Shown: one piece after another, positions 1 through 6,144 of the stretch
How the letters are laid out: each line of letters starts with the position of its first letter
Numbering within the stretch: the first letter of the stretch is position 1
NCBI GenBank assembly: GCA_030589715.1
Contig: JAUUVE010000078.1
Coordinates: forward strand, 1 to 8,089
Origin: Desulfobacteraceae bacterium
Lineage (GTDB): Bacteria > Desulfobacterota > DSM-4660 > Desulfatiglandales > Desulfatiglandaceae
DNA: 8,089 nt
Direction of reading: 5' to 3'
The notes under the pieces: generated by a model
Database searches by the model: none
The model's input: only the letters and a program-made list of their open reading frames with translations
What the model was told of the DNA's origin: nothing
Position numbers and translations under genes: made by a program

Positions 1-126
1 ATCAAGGCCAGGGCCGTAAAAAAGGCTGCAACTGCCCTTATAAATGAGGAAAAACTGGTCTATTTTTCCACAGGGAGCACTACCATGTACGGCCTTAAAG
101 GACGCGGTCAGACCGAGGACCATTAG
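1..126 (+). CDS. dsrD: DsrD, C-terminal part (dissimilatory sulfite reductase-associated protein)
   Basis: This is the last 41 codons of a gene that enters from the left edge, open in frame 1 and ending in TAG at 124-126. The tail reads VKKAATALINEEKLVYFSTG and then STTMYGLKG, followed by a short acidic end. From memory, the DsrD C-terminus of Desulfovibrio is nearly the same (VKKILTALVN, SSGSTTMYGLKG, then a short acidic end). DsrD is a protein of about 78 residues with a winged-helix fold, encoded directly after dsrA and dsrB in sulfate reducers; it has been reported to stimulate DsrAB sulfite reduction. It is cytoplasmic and marks the reductive rather than the oxidative dsr pathway. The N-terminal half and dsrAB should lie just left of this window. 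The identity rests on a short but very characteristic segment. Confidence 0.9.
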   Translation: MKARAVKKAATALINEEKLVYFSTGSTTMYGLKGRGQTEDH

Positions 127-163
127 GTCTGATTGTTCAGCCTGATTTTGCAACATAACACTT

Positions 164-204
164 GGGGTCGCCATCCGGGCCGGATGGTGACCTCTTTTTG
201 TTTT
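164..204 (+). terminator. Intrinsic terminator after dsrD
   Basis: Arms 166-177 and 181-192 pair over 12 positions with one G-U wobble around a GGC loop. Positions 164-165 can pair further with 193-194 (one G-U, one G-C). The GC-rich stem is followed by TTTTTGTTTT at 195-204, the standard rho-independent layout. It lies 38 bases after the dsrD stop and should end the dsr transcript. The next gene starts only 13 bases past the T-tract, so it could also act as an attenuator setting a lower level of downstream expression. Confidence 0.92.
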
Positions 205-217
205 AGTGGGGTGTCAA

Positions 218-844
218 ATGAAAGAACCACAATGTTCAGAAGAATTCATAGCGCAACAGAAGGCGATTCTGTCTGAAAACCCTGAATGCGCCAATTCGAG
301 CTACAACCTTGGTGTTGCCCTTATGGAACGGGGAAAACTGGATGAAGCTATTGAGGCCTTTGATGAGGCCATTGCCAACAGCGGCCGCATGTTTGAAGCA
401 TGGGTCAACCTGGGTTACATCTATTTCAAGAAGGGCGAACTGGAAAAAGTTGTGGGGGCGAACCAAAAGGCCATTGAGATTGAACCGAGATTCGCACGCG
501 GGTATGCCAACCTGGGGTTTGCCTATCTTCAGATGACCAGAACAGACGAAGCCATTGATGCCTTGAACAAGGCCATTGAATTTAACCCGGAGATCGCCCA
601 GGCATGGAGCAACCTGGTCAATGCCTATCTGCAGAAGGAGGACTCTGACAAGGCGATCGAGACCGGGCTAAAAATGGTTGACCTTGCGCCTGATTTTGCC
701 TTGGGGCAAAACAATCTCGCTTTTGCCTATTACAGCAACGAGGAGTATAAAAAGGCCATTGAACACTTAGACAAGGCTGTCTCATTAGGATTCGAGCCTC
801 ATCCTGAATTCCTTAAAAAACTGGAGCCTTACCGCCAACAATGA
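218..844 (+). CDS. TPR-repeat protein downstream of dsrD
   Basis: The product is 208 residues made almost entirely of tetratricopeptide repeats. Five units of about 34 residues can be laid out at roughly 25-58, 59-92, 93-126, 127-160 and 161-194. Each shows the typical small/large pattern (for example LGVALMERGKLDEAIEAFDEAI, split here by position, near 31-52, and NLGFAYLQ near 98-105). TPR arrays are protein-binding scaffolds. There is no signal peptide or membrane segment, so it should be cytoplasmic. The chosen start is ATG 218, with a weak GGGGT at 208-212 ahead of it. A GTG at 206 in the same frame lies against the terminator T-tract and is less likely. The stop overlaps the next start (ATGA, 841-844), implying translational coupling. 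No promoter is evident between dsrD and this gene. A link to sulfite reductase assembly is an inference from position only. Confidence 0.88.
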   Translation: MKEPQCSEEFIAQQKAILSENPECANSSYNLGVALMERGKLDEAIEAFDEAIANSGRMFEAWVNLGYIYFKKGELEKVVGANQKAIEIEPRFARGYANLGFAYLQMTRTDEAIDALNKAIEFNPEIAQAWSNLVNAYLQKEDSDKAIETGLKMVDLAPDFALGQNNLAFAYYSNEEYKKAIEHLDKAVSLGFEPHPEFLKKLEPYRQQ

Positions 845-1491
845 ACCTCCCCCAACTGTTTCGGAGCTATGAACTCTTAGCGAACAGGGCCGATGAAGCC
901 TTCCTGAAAATGGAAAACGAGCACCCCGCCTGCATAAAATGCGAGCTCTATTGCTCTGATTGCTGCCATGCCGTGTTTGGCCTGTTTATGATCGAGGCGG
1001 CTTACATCCAGCACCATTTCAGTAAATTAGACAGCCAGGTAAGGAGGAAAGCCCTCCTTCGGGGAGATGAGGCGGACAGGGATCTCAGGAGATTAGAACA
1101 GAAACTGAGGCGCTATAAAGATGACCCGCGAATGAGCACCGTTATCATGGCAAAGGAAAGAATCAGATGTCCGCTACTGGATGAAACCCAGCAATGCGTC
1201 CTCTACCCTCACCGCCCCGTCACATGTCACGTTTATGGAATCCCCACGGCGATCCAGGGAAAGGCACGGGTCTGCGGCAAGACAGCATTCAAAGGGGAAA
1301 AATCTTATCCCCTTTTTGATCTTGACAGTGTTCATCGGGATCTTTTTGCCCTGTCAAAGGAACTTCTGGAAAGTGCCGGAAACAAAGACCTGGACAGGGC
1401 ATCGTTTCTAATCTCTGTTTCAAAGGCCATCAATACTCCCCTGGAAGATCTCCTAAACAAAACCCTTGAAGAATCCGGTAGAAATAGGTGA
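841..1491 (+). CDS. YkgJ-type cysteine-cluster protein (putative Zn/Fe-binding)
   Basis: The product is 216 residues of the family often called putative zinc- or iron-chelating domain (CxxCxxxCC, YkgJ-like). The first cluster is C31, C34, C38, C41 and C42. A second group follows at C110, C119 (CPLLDETQQC), C129 and C145, with the family-typical YPHRPVTCHVYG around C129. Nine cysteines in these positions suggest a bound metal or Fe-S centre, but the biochemical role of the family is not established. A charged helical stretch (about 60-95) lies between the two halves. The start codon is inside the stop region of the TPR gene (ATGA overlap), so the two are probably co-translated. Position behind dsrD makes metal handling for sulfite reductase a reasonable guess, not a demonstrated function. 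It is cytoplasmic by appearance, with no signal peptide. Confidence 0.85.
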   Translation: MNLPQLFRSYELLANRADEAFLKMENEHPACIKCELYCSDCCHAVFGLFMIEAAYIQHHFSKLDSQVRRKALLRGDEADRDLRRLEQKLRRYKDDPRMSTVIMAKERIRCPLLDETQQCVLYPHRPVTCHVYGIPTAIQGKARVCGKTAFKGEKSYPLFDLDSVHRDLFALSKELLESAGNKDLDRASFLISVSKAINTPLEDLLNKTLEESGRNR

Positions 1492-1651
1492 TGCGATGCC
1501 TCCATCGTGAACGGTCGCCTTCACCCTCCTGTTTGCACAGGTCAGCAGGGGACTAACGGCTTGCTGGCCAAAGGATTTGAGAAGGGTCTGATAAGCGCAT
1601 GGGACTCGACCGGGTTGTCCCCGTCCGGGGCAGAAAGAAGGTGCTTGACAA

Positions 1652-2746
1652 TTACAACTTGCGAAGGGCTTCAGAGGCTATTTGGCTCACGGTGCGCTCT
1701 TCTAATGTTCCGGCCTCATACAGTTCAAGGGTTGAAGGATCATTCGCGAGCTTTGCTAAATCCTCCTTTGCCTCATGCGCATCCAGATTGCCTAAGAGTT
1801 TGGCAGCATAACCCCGGATCTCAGGATTGGGGTCCTGCAAGAGTGGGATGAACTGATAGGCGGTTTTTCGGATGAGATCGGGTCTTTTTTCAGCAATCCT
1901 GCCTAAGGCCCGAAGAACTTCTGAAAGCAATGCCCTCTCCCCTGACAGGTGATAAAGCTGAGGGATATATCCGGCAAACTGCTCGGGGCTGTTCCTGATA
2001 ATCTCACCAATGGCATCCAAAGATCCCCAGCTTGATGCAGCCGTATCAGTCAGTGAGGTAAATAAACCCTGGAGGAGTCTGGATATCCTCCCGGGATCAT
2101 TCAGGGCGATAAGTTCACATGCTTTTCCCAAGGCATCAGCTGCCCTCCACCTAAGCTCTCTATCCACGGAATAGAGGAGACGCTGCAAATCTCTGATGAT
2201 TCGTTTGTCCTGTTTAGCCAATCCCAGGATCTCTTCTACCCTGTATTCTCTGACTAAGGCCTCAACCTCTTTCTTCGAGAAAGGTTTTCTCCCCTTTTTC
2301 CTTGAAGATGACCCCTGTGAAACAGCGGTCGCCATCTCCATCTGTCGTTCTACACCTTCCCCAGTGACCTCACGGACGTCCTGATGGAGTCTGATGAAAT
2401 AAAGGACACCGGAAATACCCCGCCCCCCATAGACGCCCCCATGTACAATGAGATGGGACTCAAGGTCATAATTCTCCACCAGTTTCTCCAGGTAGTCCTC
2501 TTCCGGCAAAAGCCCCCAGGCCAGATCCCAATCCATGTTGCACCCGAATACAAGGGCCTCGATCATGGCGGAACCCAGGTTGTGCCCTGTCTCATCGCAT
2601 GCATACACCGCGCCGCAGGAACAGGATCCAACCGGCATCTCGTGGGGCATCCGCGTTGCCAGTTCCTTTGGCGAATCGATCAATGTCCCGCAAAAGGGGC
2701 AGGTGGGTTTGTCAATAATATCTCTTCCCAAAAATCTGCTTTCCAT
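1652..2746 (-). CDS. Zinc-finger/HEAT-repeat protein (DVU0298-like)
   Basis: The product is 364 residues from ATG 2746. A TTG at 2761 would add five residues; neither start has a strong ribosome binding site, and ATG is preferred. The N-terminus carries a likely zinc site: CPFC at 16-19 and CSCGAVYAC at 42-50. A conserved-looking segment follows (about 55-120, including a glycine-rich HGGVYGGRGISG), then a basic Ser/Lys linker near 143-155. The C-terminal 190 residues are alpha-helical repeats of the HEAT/PBS-lyase type, for example RWRAADALGKACELI and EIRGYAAKLLGNLDAHEAKE. HEAT arrays usually bind proteins. The architecture resembles the DVU0298 family of sulfate reducers, recalled from memory rather than searched. 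It is the third gene of a minus-strand operon, 41 bases after its upstream neighbour. No T-rich terminator follows it. Function is unknown. Confidence 0.8.
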   Translation of the reverse strand: MESRFLGRDIIDKPTCPFCGTLIDSPKELATRMPHEMPVGSCSCGAVYACDETGHNLGSAMIEALVFGCNMDWDLAWGLLPEEDYLEKLVENYDLESHLIVHGGVYGGRGISGVLYFIRLHQDVREVTGEGVERQMEMATAVSQGSSSRKKGRKPFSKKEVEALVREYRVEEILGLAKQDKRIIRDLQRLLYSVDRELRWRAADALGKACELIALNDPGRISRLLQGLFTSLTDTAASSWGSLDAIGEIIRNSPEQFAGYIPQLYHLSGERALLSEVLRALGRIAEKRPDLIRKTAYQFIPLLQDPNPEIRGYAAKLLGNLDAHEAKEDLAKLANDPSTLELYEAGTLEERTVSQIASEALRKL

Positions 2747-2787
2747 GGTTCTTGAAGTCAAAAGAATAGGTTTTCCTGGCTTGATTG

Positions 2788-3045
2788 TTAAAGATCCAGA
2801 TCTATGCCATCTGAATCCTCATCATATTCAAAGTCCACAATTTCAAAACCCGGTCCCTTCGATCTAAAGAGGATATTCCAGTTTCTGTACTGATCTCCTG
2901 CAAAATTACAATTGAGGGTACCGATCCGAGCATCCATTTTTTGGAGCTTTGCCACCACCTCATCTAGAAAGATCTCATTAATGTATGCCTTATCCTCATC
3001 ATCCAGTTCATGCTTGATCAAGACTGCGGCAGATGGTTCTGTCAT
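2788..3045 (-). CDS. Small acidic conserved-looking protein, function unknown
   Basis: This encodes 85 residues. I do not recognise the family. The N-terminal half is helical and charged (LIKHELDDEDKAYINEIF), the middle has a possible beta-rich core (RIGTLNCNFAGDQYRNWNIL), and the last 20 residues are strongly acidic (DFEYDEDSDGIDLDL). There is a single cysteine, and no signal peptide or membrane segment. Its ATG at 3045-3043 overlaps the TGA of the zinc-ribbon gene (ATGA), with no separate ribosome binding site, which points to translational coupling. The tight placement between the zinc ribbon and the HEAT-repeat gene supports a real gene working with its neighbours. Codon use and the overlap are the main evidence for coding. 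Confidence 0.75.
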   Translation of the reverse strand: MTEPSAAVLIKHELDDEDKAYINEIFLDEVVAKLQKMDARIGTLNCNFAGDQYRNWNILFRSKGPGFEIVDFEYDEDSDGIDLDL

Positions 3046-3287
3046 TTGGCTGGCCCGGGCAAGTCAAGGGTCATGCATTGGTTAGAGGGACCGCACGATT
3101 TTGCTGTGATCTTGGGTTGGTTTCCTCCAGGTCCTGCGCCAATGGCATAGTTGGTCCTGCTGACCACCCGCTCAAGGGTCTGGGAATTGCAGTTGGGGCA
3201 GGCCATTTTCACCTTTTCATCTGAGCCCAAAAAGAGTTTTTCAGAGACCTCACCGCATTCAACACATCGAAATTCAAAGATTGGCAT
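3042..3287 (-). CDS. FmdB-type zinc ribbon protein
   Basis: The product is 81 residues and begins MPIFEFRCVECGEVSEKL, the classic opening of the FmdB/zinc-ribbon family (regulatory protein, FmdB type). Zinc ligands are C8, C11, C30 and C33 (CVEC and CPNC). The C-terminal tail is Gly/Pro-rich with two further cysteines, C65 and C71, outside the ribbon. Family members are small proteins of mostly unknown role, some suggested to be regulators. The ATG at 3287 is preceded by a strong AGGAG seven bases upstream (plus-strand 3295-3299) and by a sigma70-type promoter. It is the first gene of the three-gene minus-strand operon, and its stop overlaps the next start. Confidence 0.88.
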   Translation of the reverse strand: MPIFEFRCVECGEVSEKLFLGSDEKVKMACPNCNSQTLERVVSRTNYAIGAGPGGNQPKITAKSCGPSNQCMTLDLPGPAK

Positions 3288-3294
3288 TGTCTTA

Positions 3295-3299
3295 CTCCT
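3295..3299 (-). promoter_or_regulatory. Ribosome binding site of the zinc-ribbon gene
   Basis: AGGAG on the minus strand with a seven-base spacer to ATG 3287. It fixes the start of the zinc-ribbon protein and is one of the best Shine-Dalgarno sites in the window. Confidence 0.85.
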
Positions 3300-3325
3300 G
3301 AATTATGGGATAAAATACCTCAAAA

Positions 3326-3354
3326 ACTATAATTCTTAAGAAGGGCAAAGTCAA
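3326..3354 (-). promoter_or_regulatory. Sigma70-type promoter of the zinc-ribbon/HEAT operon
   Basis: On the minus strand, TTGACT (3354-3349) and TATAGT (3331-3326) are separated by exactly 17 bases; each hexamer matches the consensus at five of six positions. Transcription would start near 3319, giving a leader of about 32 bases before ATG 3287. The spacer contains the perfect 10-base palindrome TTCTTAAGAA (3333-3342), a possible operator. A 7-base inverted repeat (3300-3306 with 3329-3335) spans the expected start site. Confidence 0.8.
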
Positions 3355-3374
3355 ACTAGCTGATCTCTTAGGTA

Positions 3375-3380
3375 TATACT
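3375..3380 (+). promoter_or_regulatory. Possible -10 element for the ATP-grasp gene
   Basis: TATACT on the plus strand would place the transcript start near 3387, 57 bases before ATG 3444. No convincing -35 hexamer is found at 16-18 bases upstream, so this is only the best candidate in the divergent intergenic region. Confidence 0.3.
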
Positions 3381-3443
3381 GCCATTTAGCTTTGCTTTTC
3401 ACTTGAAGTGGTGTGCATCGAAATCCGCAATCCGAGATGCCAT

Positions 3444-4301
3444 ATGATCCTATCCTTTCATCCATGCATTGACGCACACGCCCAGGTTATTCTTGGGGTC
3501 CGGACCCTTGATTCAAGTGACCTCAAATGGGTCCGGAAAGCAGATGCCATTATCCTGCCCCAGACCTGCCCACAGGACCTCTATGAAGCCTGTTCAGGGT
3601 CCGGTGCCCTTGTATTCCCAAACTATGAAACGCGTTTCAAATACCCTGGAAAGATAGGGCAAAGTCTCCTATTTGGAGATCTCGATCTGCCACATCCGGA
3701 GACCTTTTGCTGGGGTACTGTAAAGGACTTTGAGGAGGCATACCCGGGATGGGACCCCCTTCCCCATACATTACCCTTTTTTGTTAAAGAAGACATGAGC
3801 CACGAGGCAGAGGCCGTATTCCTTGTGGAAGGTCGGACTTCCCTAATTGATGCATTGGATCACCTTGCCCTTCGGGAAAGGTCAGGCCTCTATGGATTTG
3901 TTTCCCAGGCATATATCCCCTGTGATGCGAATGTGCTCAGGACTGTTATTATGGGAAAACGGGTTATTACCTACTGGAAACGACCAAACAAACAGGGACA
4001 AGTCATTACCACCATCAGCCGGGGCGCAATTATCGATAATGACTGGCGGCCGGATCTTCAGGAAAAGGGGAAGGCACATGCAATGGCCTTGGCCGAAGGA
4101 ACAGGAATCAATCTGGCAGCCATCGATTTTCTATTCCCCCTCTCAGACAAGGACCCTGAGCCCCTTTTCTTGGAAATCAATTACTACTTTGGCAGGCGGG
4201 GATTAGGCGGGATAGAGAAATACTACTCCCTACTTTTCGAGGCAGTCCGTGGATGGCTTGAAGATGCAGGAATTGATCCAGGAGCGATAAGCCTGGTGTA
4301 G
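3444..4301 (+). CDS. ATP-grasp family protein (RimK-like ligase fold)
   Basis: The product is 285 residues from ATG 3444 (MILSFHPCID). A GTG at 3408 would add 12 unconvincing residues. Both sites have weak ribosome binding sequences; GAG at 3434-3436 precedes the ATG. Residues 1-90 look like the pre-ATP-grasp domain (ADAIILPQTCPQDLYEAC). The ATP-grasp part follows: K115 in PFFVKEDMSHEAEAVFLVEG (lysine and loop), the hinge-like SQAYIPC (154-160), R166 and K172, and the metal-binding end AIDFLF (227-231) with LFLEIN (E244 and N246). Then comes YYFGRRGLGG. ATP-grasp enzymes activate a carboxylate as acyl phosphate and join it to an amine or thiol. The substrate cannot be read from the sequence. 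It is a single plus-strand gene, divergent from the zinc-ribbon operon and convergent with yjbQ. Confidence 0.82.
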   Translation: MILSFHPCIDAHAQVILGVRTLDSSDLKWVRKADAIILPQTCPQDLYEACSGSGALVFPNYETRFKYPGKIGQSLLFGDLDLPHPETFCWGTVKDFEEAYPGWDPLPHTLPFFVKEDMSHEAEAVFLVEGRTSLIDALDHLALRERSGLYGFVSQAYIPCDANVLRTVIMGKRVITYWKRPNKQGQVITTISRGAIIDNDWRPDLQEKGKAHAMALAEGTGINLAAIDFLFPLSDKDPEPLFLEINYYFGRRGLGGIEKYYSLLFEAVRGWLEDAGIDPGAISLV

Positions 4302-4308
4302 CGGGCGT

Positions 4309-4400
4309 AAGGCATAAGGCTAAAGGCACAAGACACGGCCACCAGTGACCCATGGAACAAAGCTCAACCCTCGTGTCTTGCACCTTGGACCTTTAGCCTA
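4309..4400. repeat. Inverted heptamer repeats / probable bidirectional terminator
   Basis: Positions 4309-4336 are four degenerate 7-mers: AAGGCAT, AAGGCTA, AAGGCAC, AAGACAC. Positions 4373-4400 read on the minus strand are TAGGCTA, AAGGTCC, AAGGTGC, AAGACAC. The two arrays face each other and pair in two perfect 9-base blocks (4318-4326 with 4390-4398; 4329-4337 with 4372-4380), separated by a 2/9-base internal loop, around a loop of about 34 bases. They lie between convergent genes, and the right arm overlaps the yjbQ stop codon. There is no clear T-tract, so termination is an inference from position and structure. Confidence 0.7.
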
Positions 4401-4785
4401 CCCTTACATACACCCTTCGTGACCTCGGGCCATCGAACTCACAGAAAAAGATCTTTTGCCAGGTCCCAAGAACAAGCCGGCCATTTTCAACCAATACAGT
4501 CACAGAACTGCCCATGAGTGACGCCTTGATATGGCTGTCCGCATTTCCTTCCATGTGCCGGTAACCGGCATTAGGGGGTACAAGCTCATTGAGCTTTCCT
4601 ATGATATCCTGGCAAACAGCAGGGTCCGCACCTTCATTGATAGTTACCCCTGCCGTGGTATGCGGGACATAGACGACACAGACTCCATCGGACACATCGG
4701 CCTTTGAGACCTCCATTTGGACCGAGGCAGTTATGTCTACCATATCGATCCTTGAATCGGTTCTCACGGAAATGGTGACGGGCAT
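4393..4785 (-). CDS. yjbQ: YjbQ family protein (UPF0047)
   Basis: The product is 130 residues, close to the usual 130-140. Family motifs are present in order: PHTTAGVTINEGADP (41-55), H77 with EGNADSHIKASLMGSS (79-94), and LGTWQKIFFCEFDGPRSRR (106-124). The conserved histidines H42, H77 and H85 and the GTWQ segment form the known putative active site. Members are often annotated as secondary thiamine-phosphate synthase because some can replace ThiE, but the main physiological role is unsettled. ATG 4785 has a strong GGAG/GAGGAGA site (4791-4797) five bases upstream. It lies 14 bases after the 400-residue gene and is probably co-transcribed with it. Its TAA stop falls inside the right arm of the heptamer repeat, so the last codons (RVG) come from repeat-like DNA. 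Confidence 0.93.
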   Translation of the reverse strand: MPVTISVRTDSRIDMVDITASVQMEVSKADVSDGVCVVYVPHTTAGVTINEGADPAVCQDIIGKLNELVPPNAGYRHMEGNADSHIKASLMGSSVTVLVENGRLVLGTWQKIFFCEFDGPRSRRVYVRVG

Positions 4786-4799
4786 GGCTATCTCCTCTC

Positions 4800-6002
4800 T
4801 TACGGGATGATAATGCCAGGGGAAGGGCCTTTGAATTCTTCTTCGGTACTCTCATCTGAGGCATTCTTTTGCATCATGTCCGCGTACAAATTGAGGCTGC
4901 GCTTAACAAGGTGCTCAATCACAGGGTTCTTCCTCAGGATGGACTCATCCTCATCCATACTTAGTGCGGCGGCAAGAGAGAGTCTGGAGGAGTCTTCCTG
5001 GCCGAGCTTGAAAAATATATAGGCCATTTCTTCAAACCTGCGTTTCAGTTTGGCCCGTTTGGGGGCAGGGAAAAGCACCTCCATGCATTTCTCTTCTATC
5101 TCTCTGGCCCGGGCTGACTTCTGGCCCTCCGTTAGTACAATTGGGCTGTCATCCACCTTAGAGATATCCTCCATGAATGGCCTAAGCTCCTCAAAAGCCA
5201 CAACCCATGACCCCATCAATTCATGCCGGAATAATTTGTCTATCTGCGAATCTGTCAAGAGTCCTTGAGAGACCGAGTCTTCAGATATAAACTCATAGAT
5301 TGCCGGGACATCAAGGGGTGAAGTCTTATCCAATAATCGGGGCCTAACCTCTAGGTAATCTTCAGGCGAATCTGAATGGACCTCCAGGTGCCTCTGGTAG
5401 GCCTCTTCAAGAATGGTGGTGGCATGGGCCAGGGTGGTCTCCACAAGGGGCCCTGCTTCTTGTGACAATTGCTCCTTGATCCCTTTCAGCCACTTCTTGC
5501 TGAAGGCTCCGTACCGGAATTGCTGTATGCCCTCCTCGTCAGAGACAATTCCCATCCCTCCATCAATGCCTCTCATAGTTCGACCCAGTGTTATTAGCAC
5601 GGGCCTGGCCCCCGTCATGTCCAAAGGCCCGAGAAAGGCAACAGGTTCCTCCTCCTGCGGAGGCTTCAAGATGGGAGTTGCTGTGCCCCGCCCGCCATGG
5701 AAATCACTGATGGAGACCCCTTTATTCTCGAGTTTGAACAAGACCCGCTTTACCGCCTTACGCACCTGCTTATCCTGAAACCCCTCATCAATGGCTGATA
5801 GCAAAGGAACAGAGGATTCATCCAGTGGGAGGCGCTCAACAAGTACCCGGGCGAGGAGTGAGCTGGGAACTCTGGCCACTATCTGGCCAGCCTCGGCACT
5901 TCCGAGGTCTTGAAGAAGTGATGTAATGAGACCCTCTTCCGAGGGTTGTAAGGTAGGAGGAGCAGATTTCTTCCTTGATTTCTTCTTGTGTCGCACCGTC
6001 AA
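4800..6002 (-). CDS. Uncharacterised 400-residue protein
   Basis: I do not recognise a named family. The start is uncertain: TTG 6002 has AAGG about four bases upstream, and GTG 5996 in the same frame has a longer spacer. The N-terminus is very basic (HKKKSRKKS, about 5-13). Residues about 22-95 look helical and end in a distinctive charged stretch (DKQVRKAVKRVLFKLENKGV). A Pro/Glu linker (about 112-120) leads to a probable beta-rich segment (FLGPLDMTGARPVLITLGRT, then GGMGIVSDEEGIQQFRYG). The C-terminal half is helical and charged, with an acidic tail (ASDESTEEEF). No signal peptide, membrane span or cysteine motif is seen, so it should be cytoplasmic; the basic start could bind nucleic acid (inference). 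It runs 14 bases ahead of yjbQ. The long intact frame and normal codon use support a real gene. Confidence 0.85.
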   Translation of the reverse strand: MTVRHKKKSRKKSAPPTLQPSEEGLITSLLQDLGSAEAGQIVARVPSSLLARVLVERLPLDESSVPLLSAIDEGFQDKQVRKAVKRVLFKLENKGVSISDFHGGRGTATPILKPPQEEEPVAFLGPLDMTGARPVLITLGRTMRGIDGGMGIVSDEEGIQQFRYGAFSKKWLKGIKEQLSQEAGPLVETTLAHATTILEEAYQRHLEVHSDSPEDYLEVRPRLLDKTSPLDVPAIYEFISEDSVSQGLLTDSQIDKLFRHELMGSWVVAFEELRPFMEDISKVDDSPIVLTEGQKSARAREIEEKCMEVLFPAPKRAKLKRRFEEMAYIFFKLGQEDSSRLSLAAALSMDEDESILRKNPVIEHLVKRSLNLYADMMQKNASDESTEEEFKGPSPGIIIP

Positions 6003-6144
6003 GCCGCCTTCTTTCCCTCAATGGCTACGTGATCATGAGACCCGGCCTCTTTTAGATAATCTGAGGCACGCCTCAAGCGGCATCAATAAAGTTAAGAATA
6101 TCAGTAGACTATAACTTTGAACCTTGAACCCTGAACCGCTCACT
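6003..6144. other. Intergenic stretch before the 400-residue gene
   Basis: No gene is visible. It contains an imperfect palindrome, TGAGGCACGCCTCA (6062-6075), with six-base arms around a two-base centre, and the short heptamer tract at 6116-6136. No convincing promoter for the minus-strand gene was found here; the nearest good minus-strand promoter is at 6423-6451. Confidence 0.5.
6116..6136. repeat. Short heptamer tandem repeat
   Basis: Three 7-base units: TTTGAAC, CTTGAAC, CCTGAAC. Read on the minus strand they contain AAGGTTC and AGGGTTC, which resemble the AAGGNNN units at 4309-4400. The tract begins just past the end of the pyrR pseudogene. Confidence 0.75.

Noticed and set aside
1601..1612. 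tRNA T-loop-like sequence (CGGTCGAGTCCC on the minus strand)
   Set aside because: It lacks the TTC of the T-loop, and no matching acceptor, D or anticodon arms can be folded around it.
1621..1640. CCCCG/CGGGG inverted repeat as terminator of the HEAT operon
   Set aside because: The arms are short with a very small loop and there is no T-tract on either strand.
1507..1851. Plus-strand open frames at 1507-1851 and 1599-1811
   Set aside because: Most of their length lies antisense to the HEAT-repeat gene, and they match no family I recognise. The phrase GLDRVVPV at 1602-1625 caught the eye but is too short to assign.
5413..5778. Plus-strand 121-residue open frame
   Set aside because: Fully antisense to the 400-residue gene, with no ribosome binding site or recognisable motif.
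6062..6075. TGAGGC/GCCTCA inverted repeat as an operator or promoter element of the 400-residue gene
   Set aside because: No well-spaced -35/-10 pair surrounds it, and a single short palindrome is expected by chance; kept only as a note in the intergenic entry.
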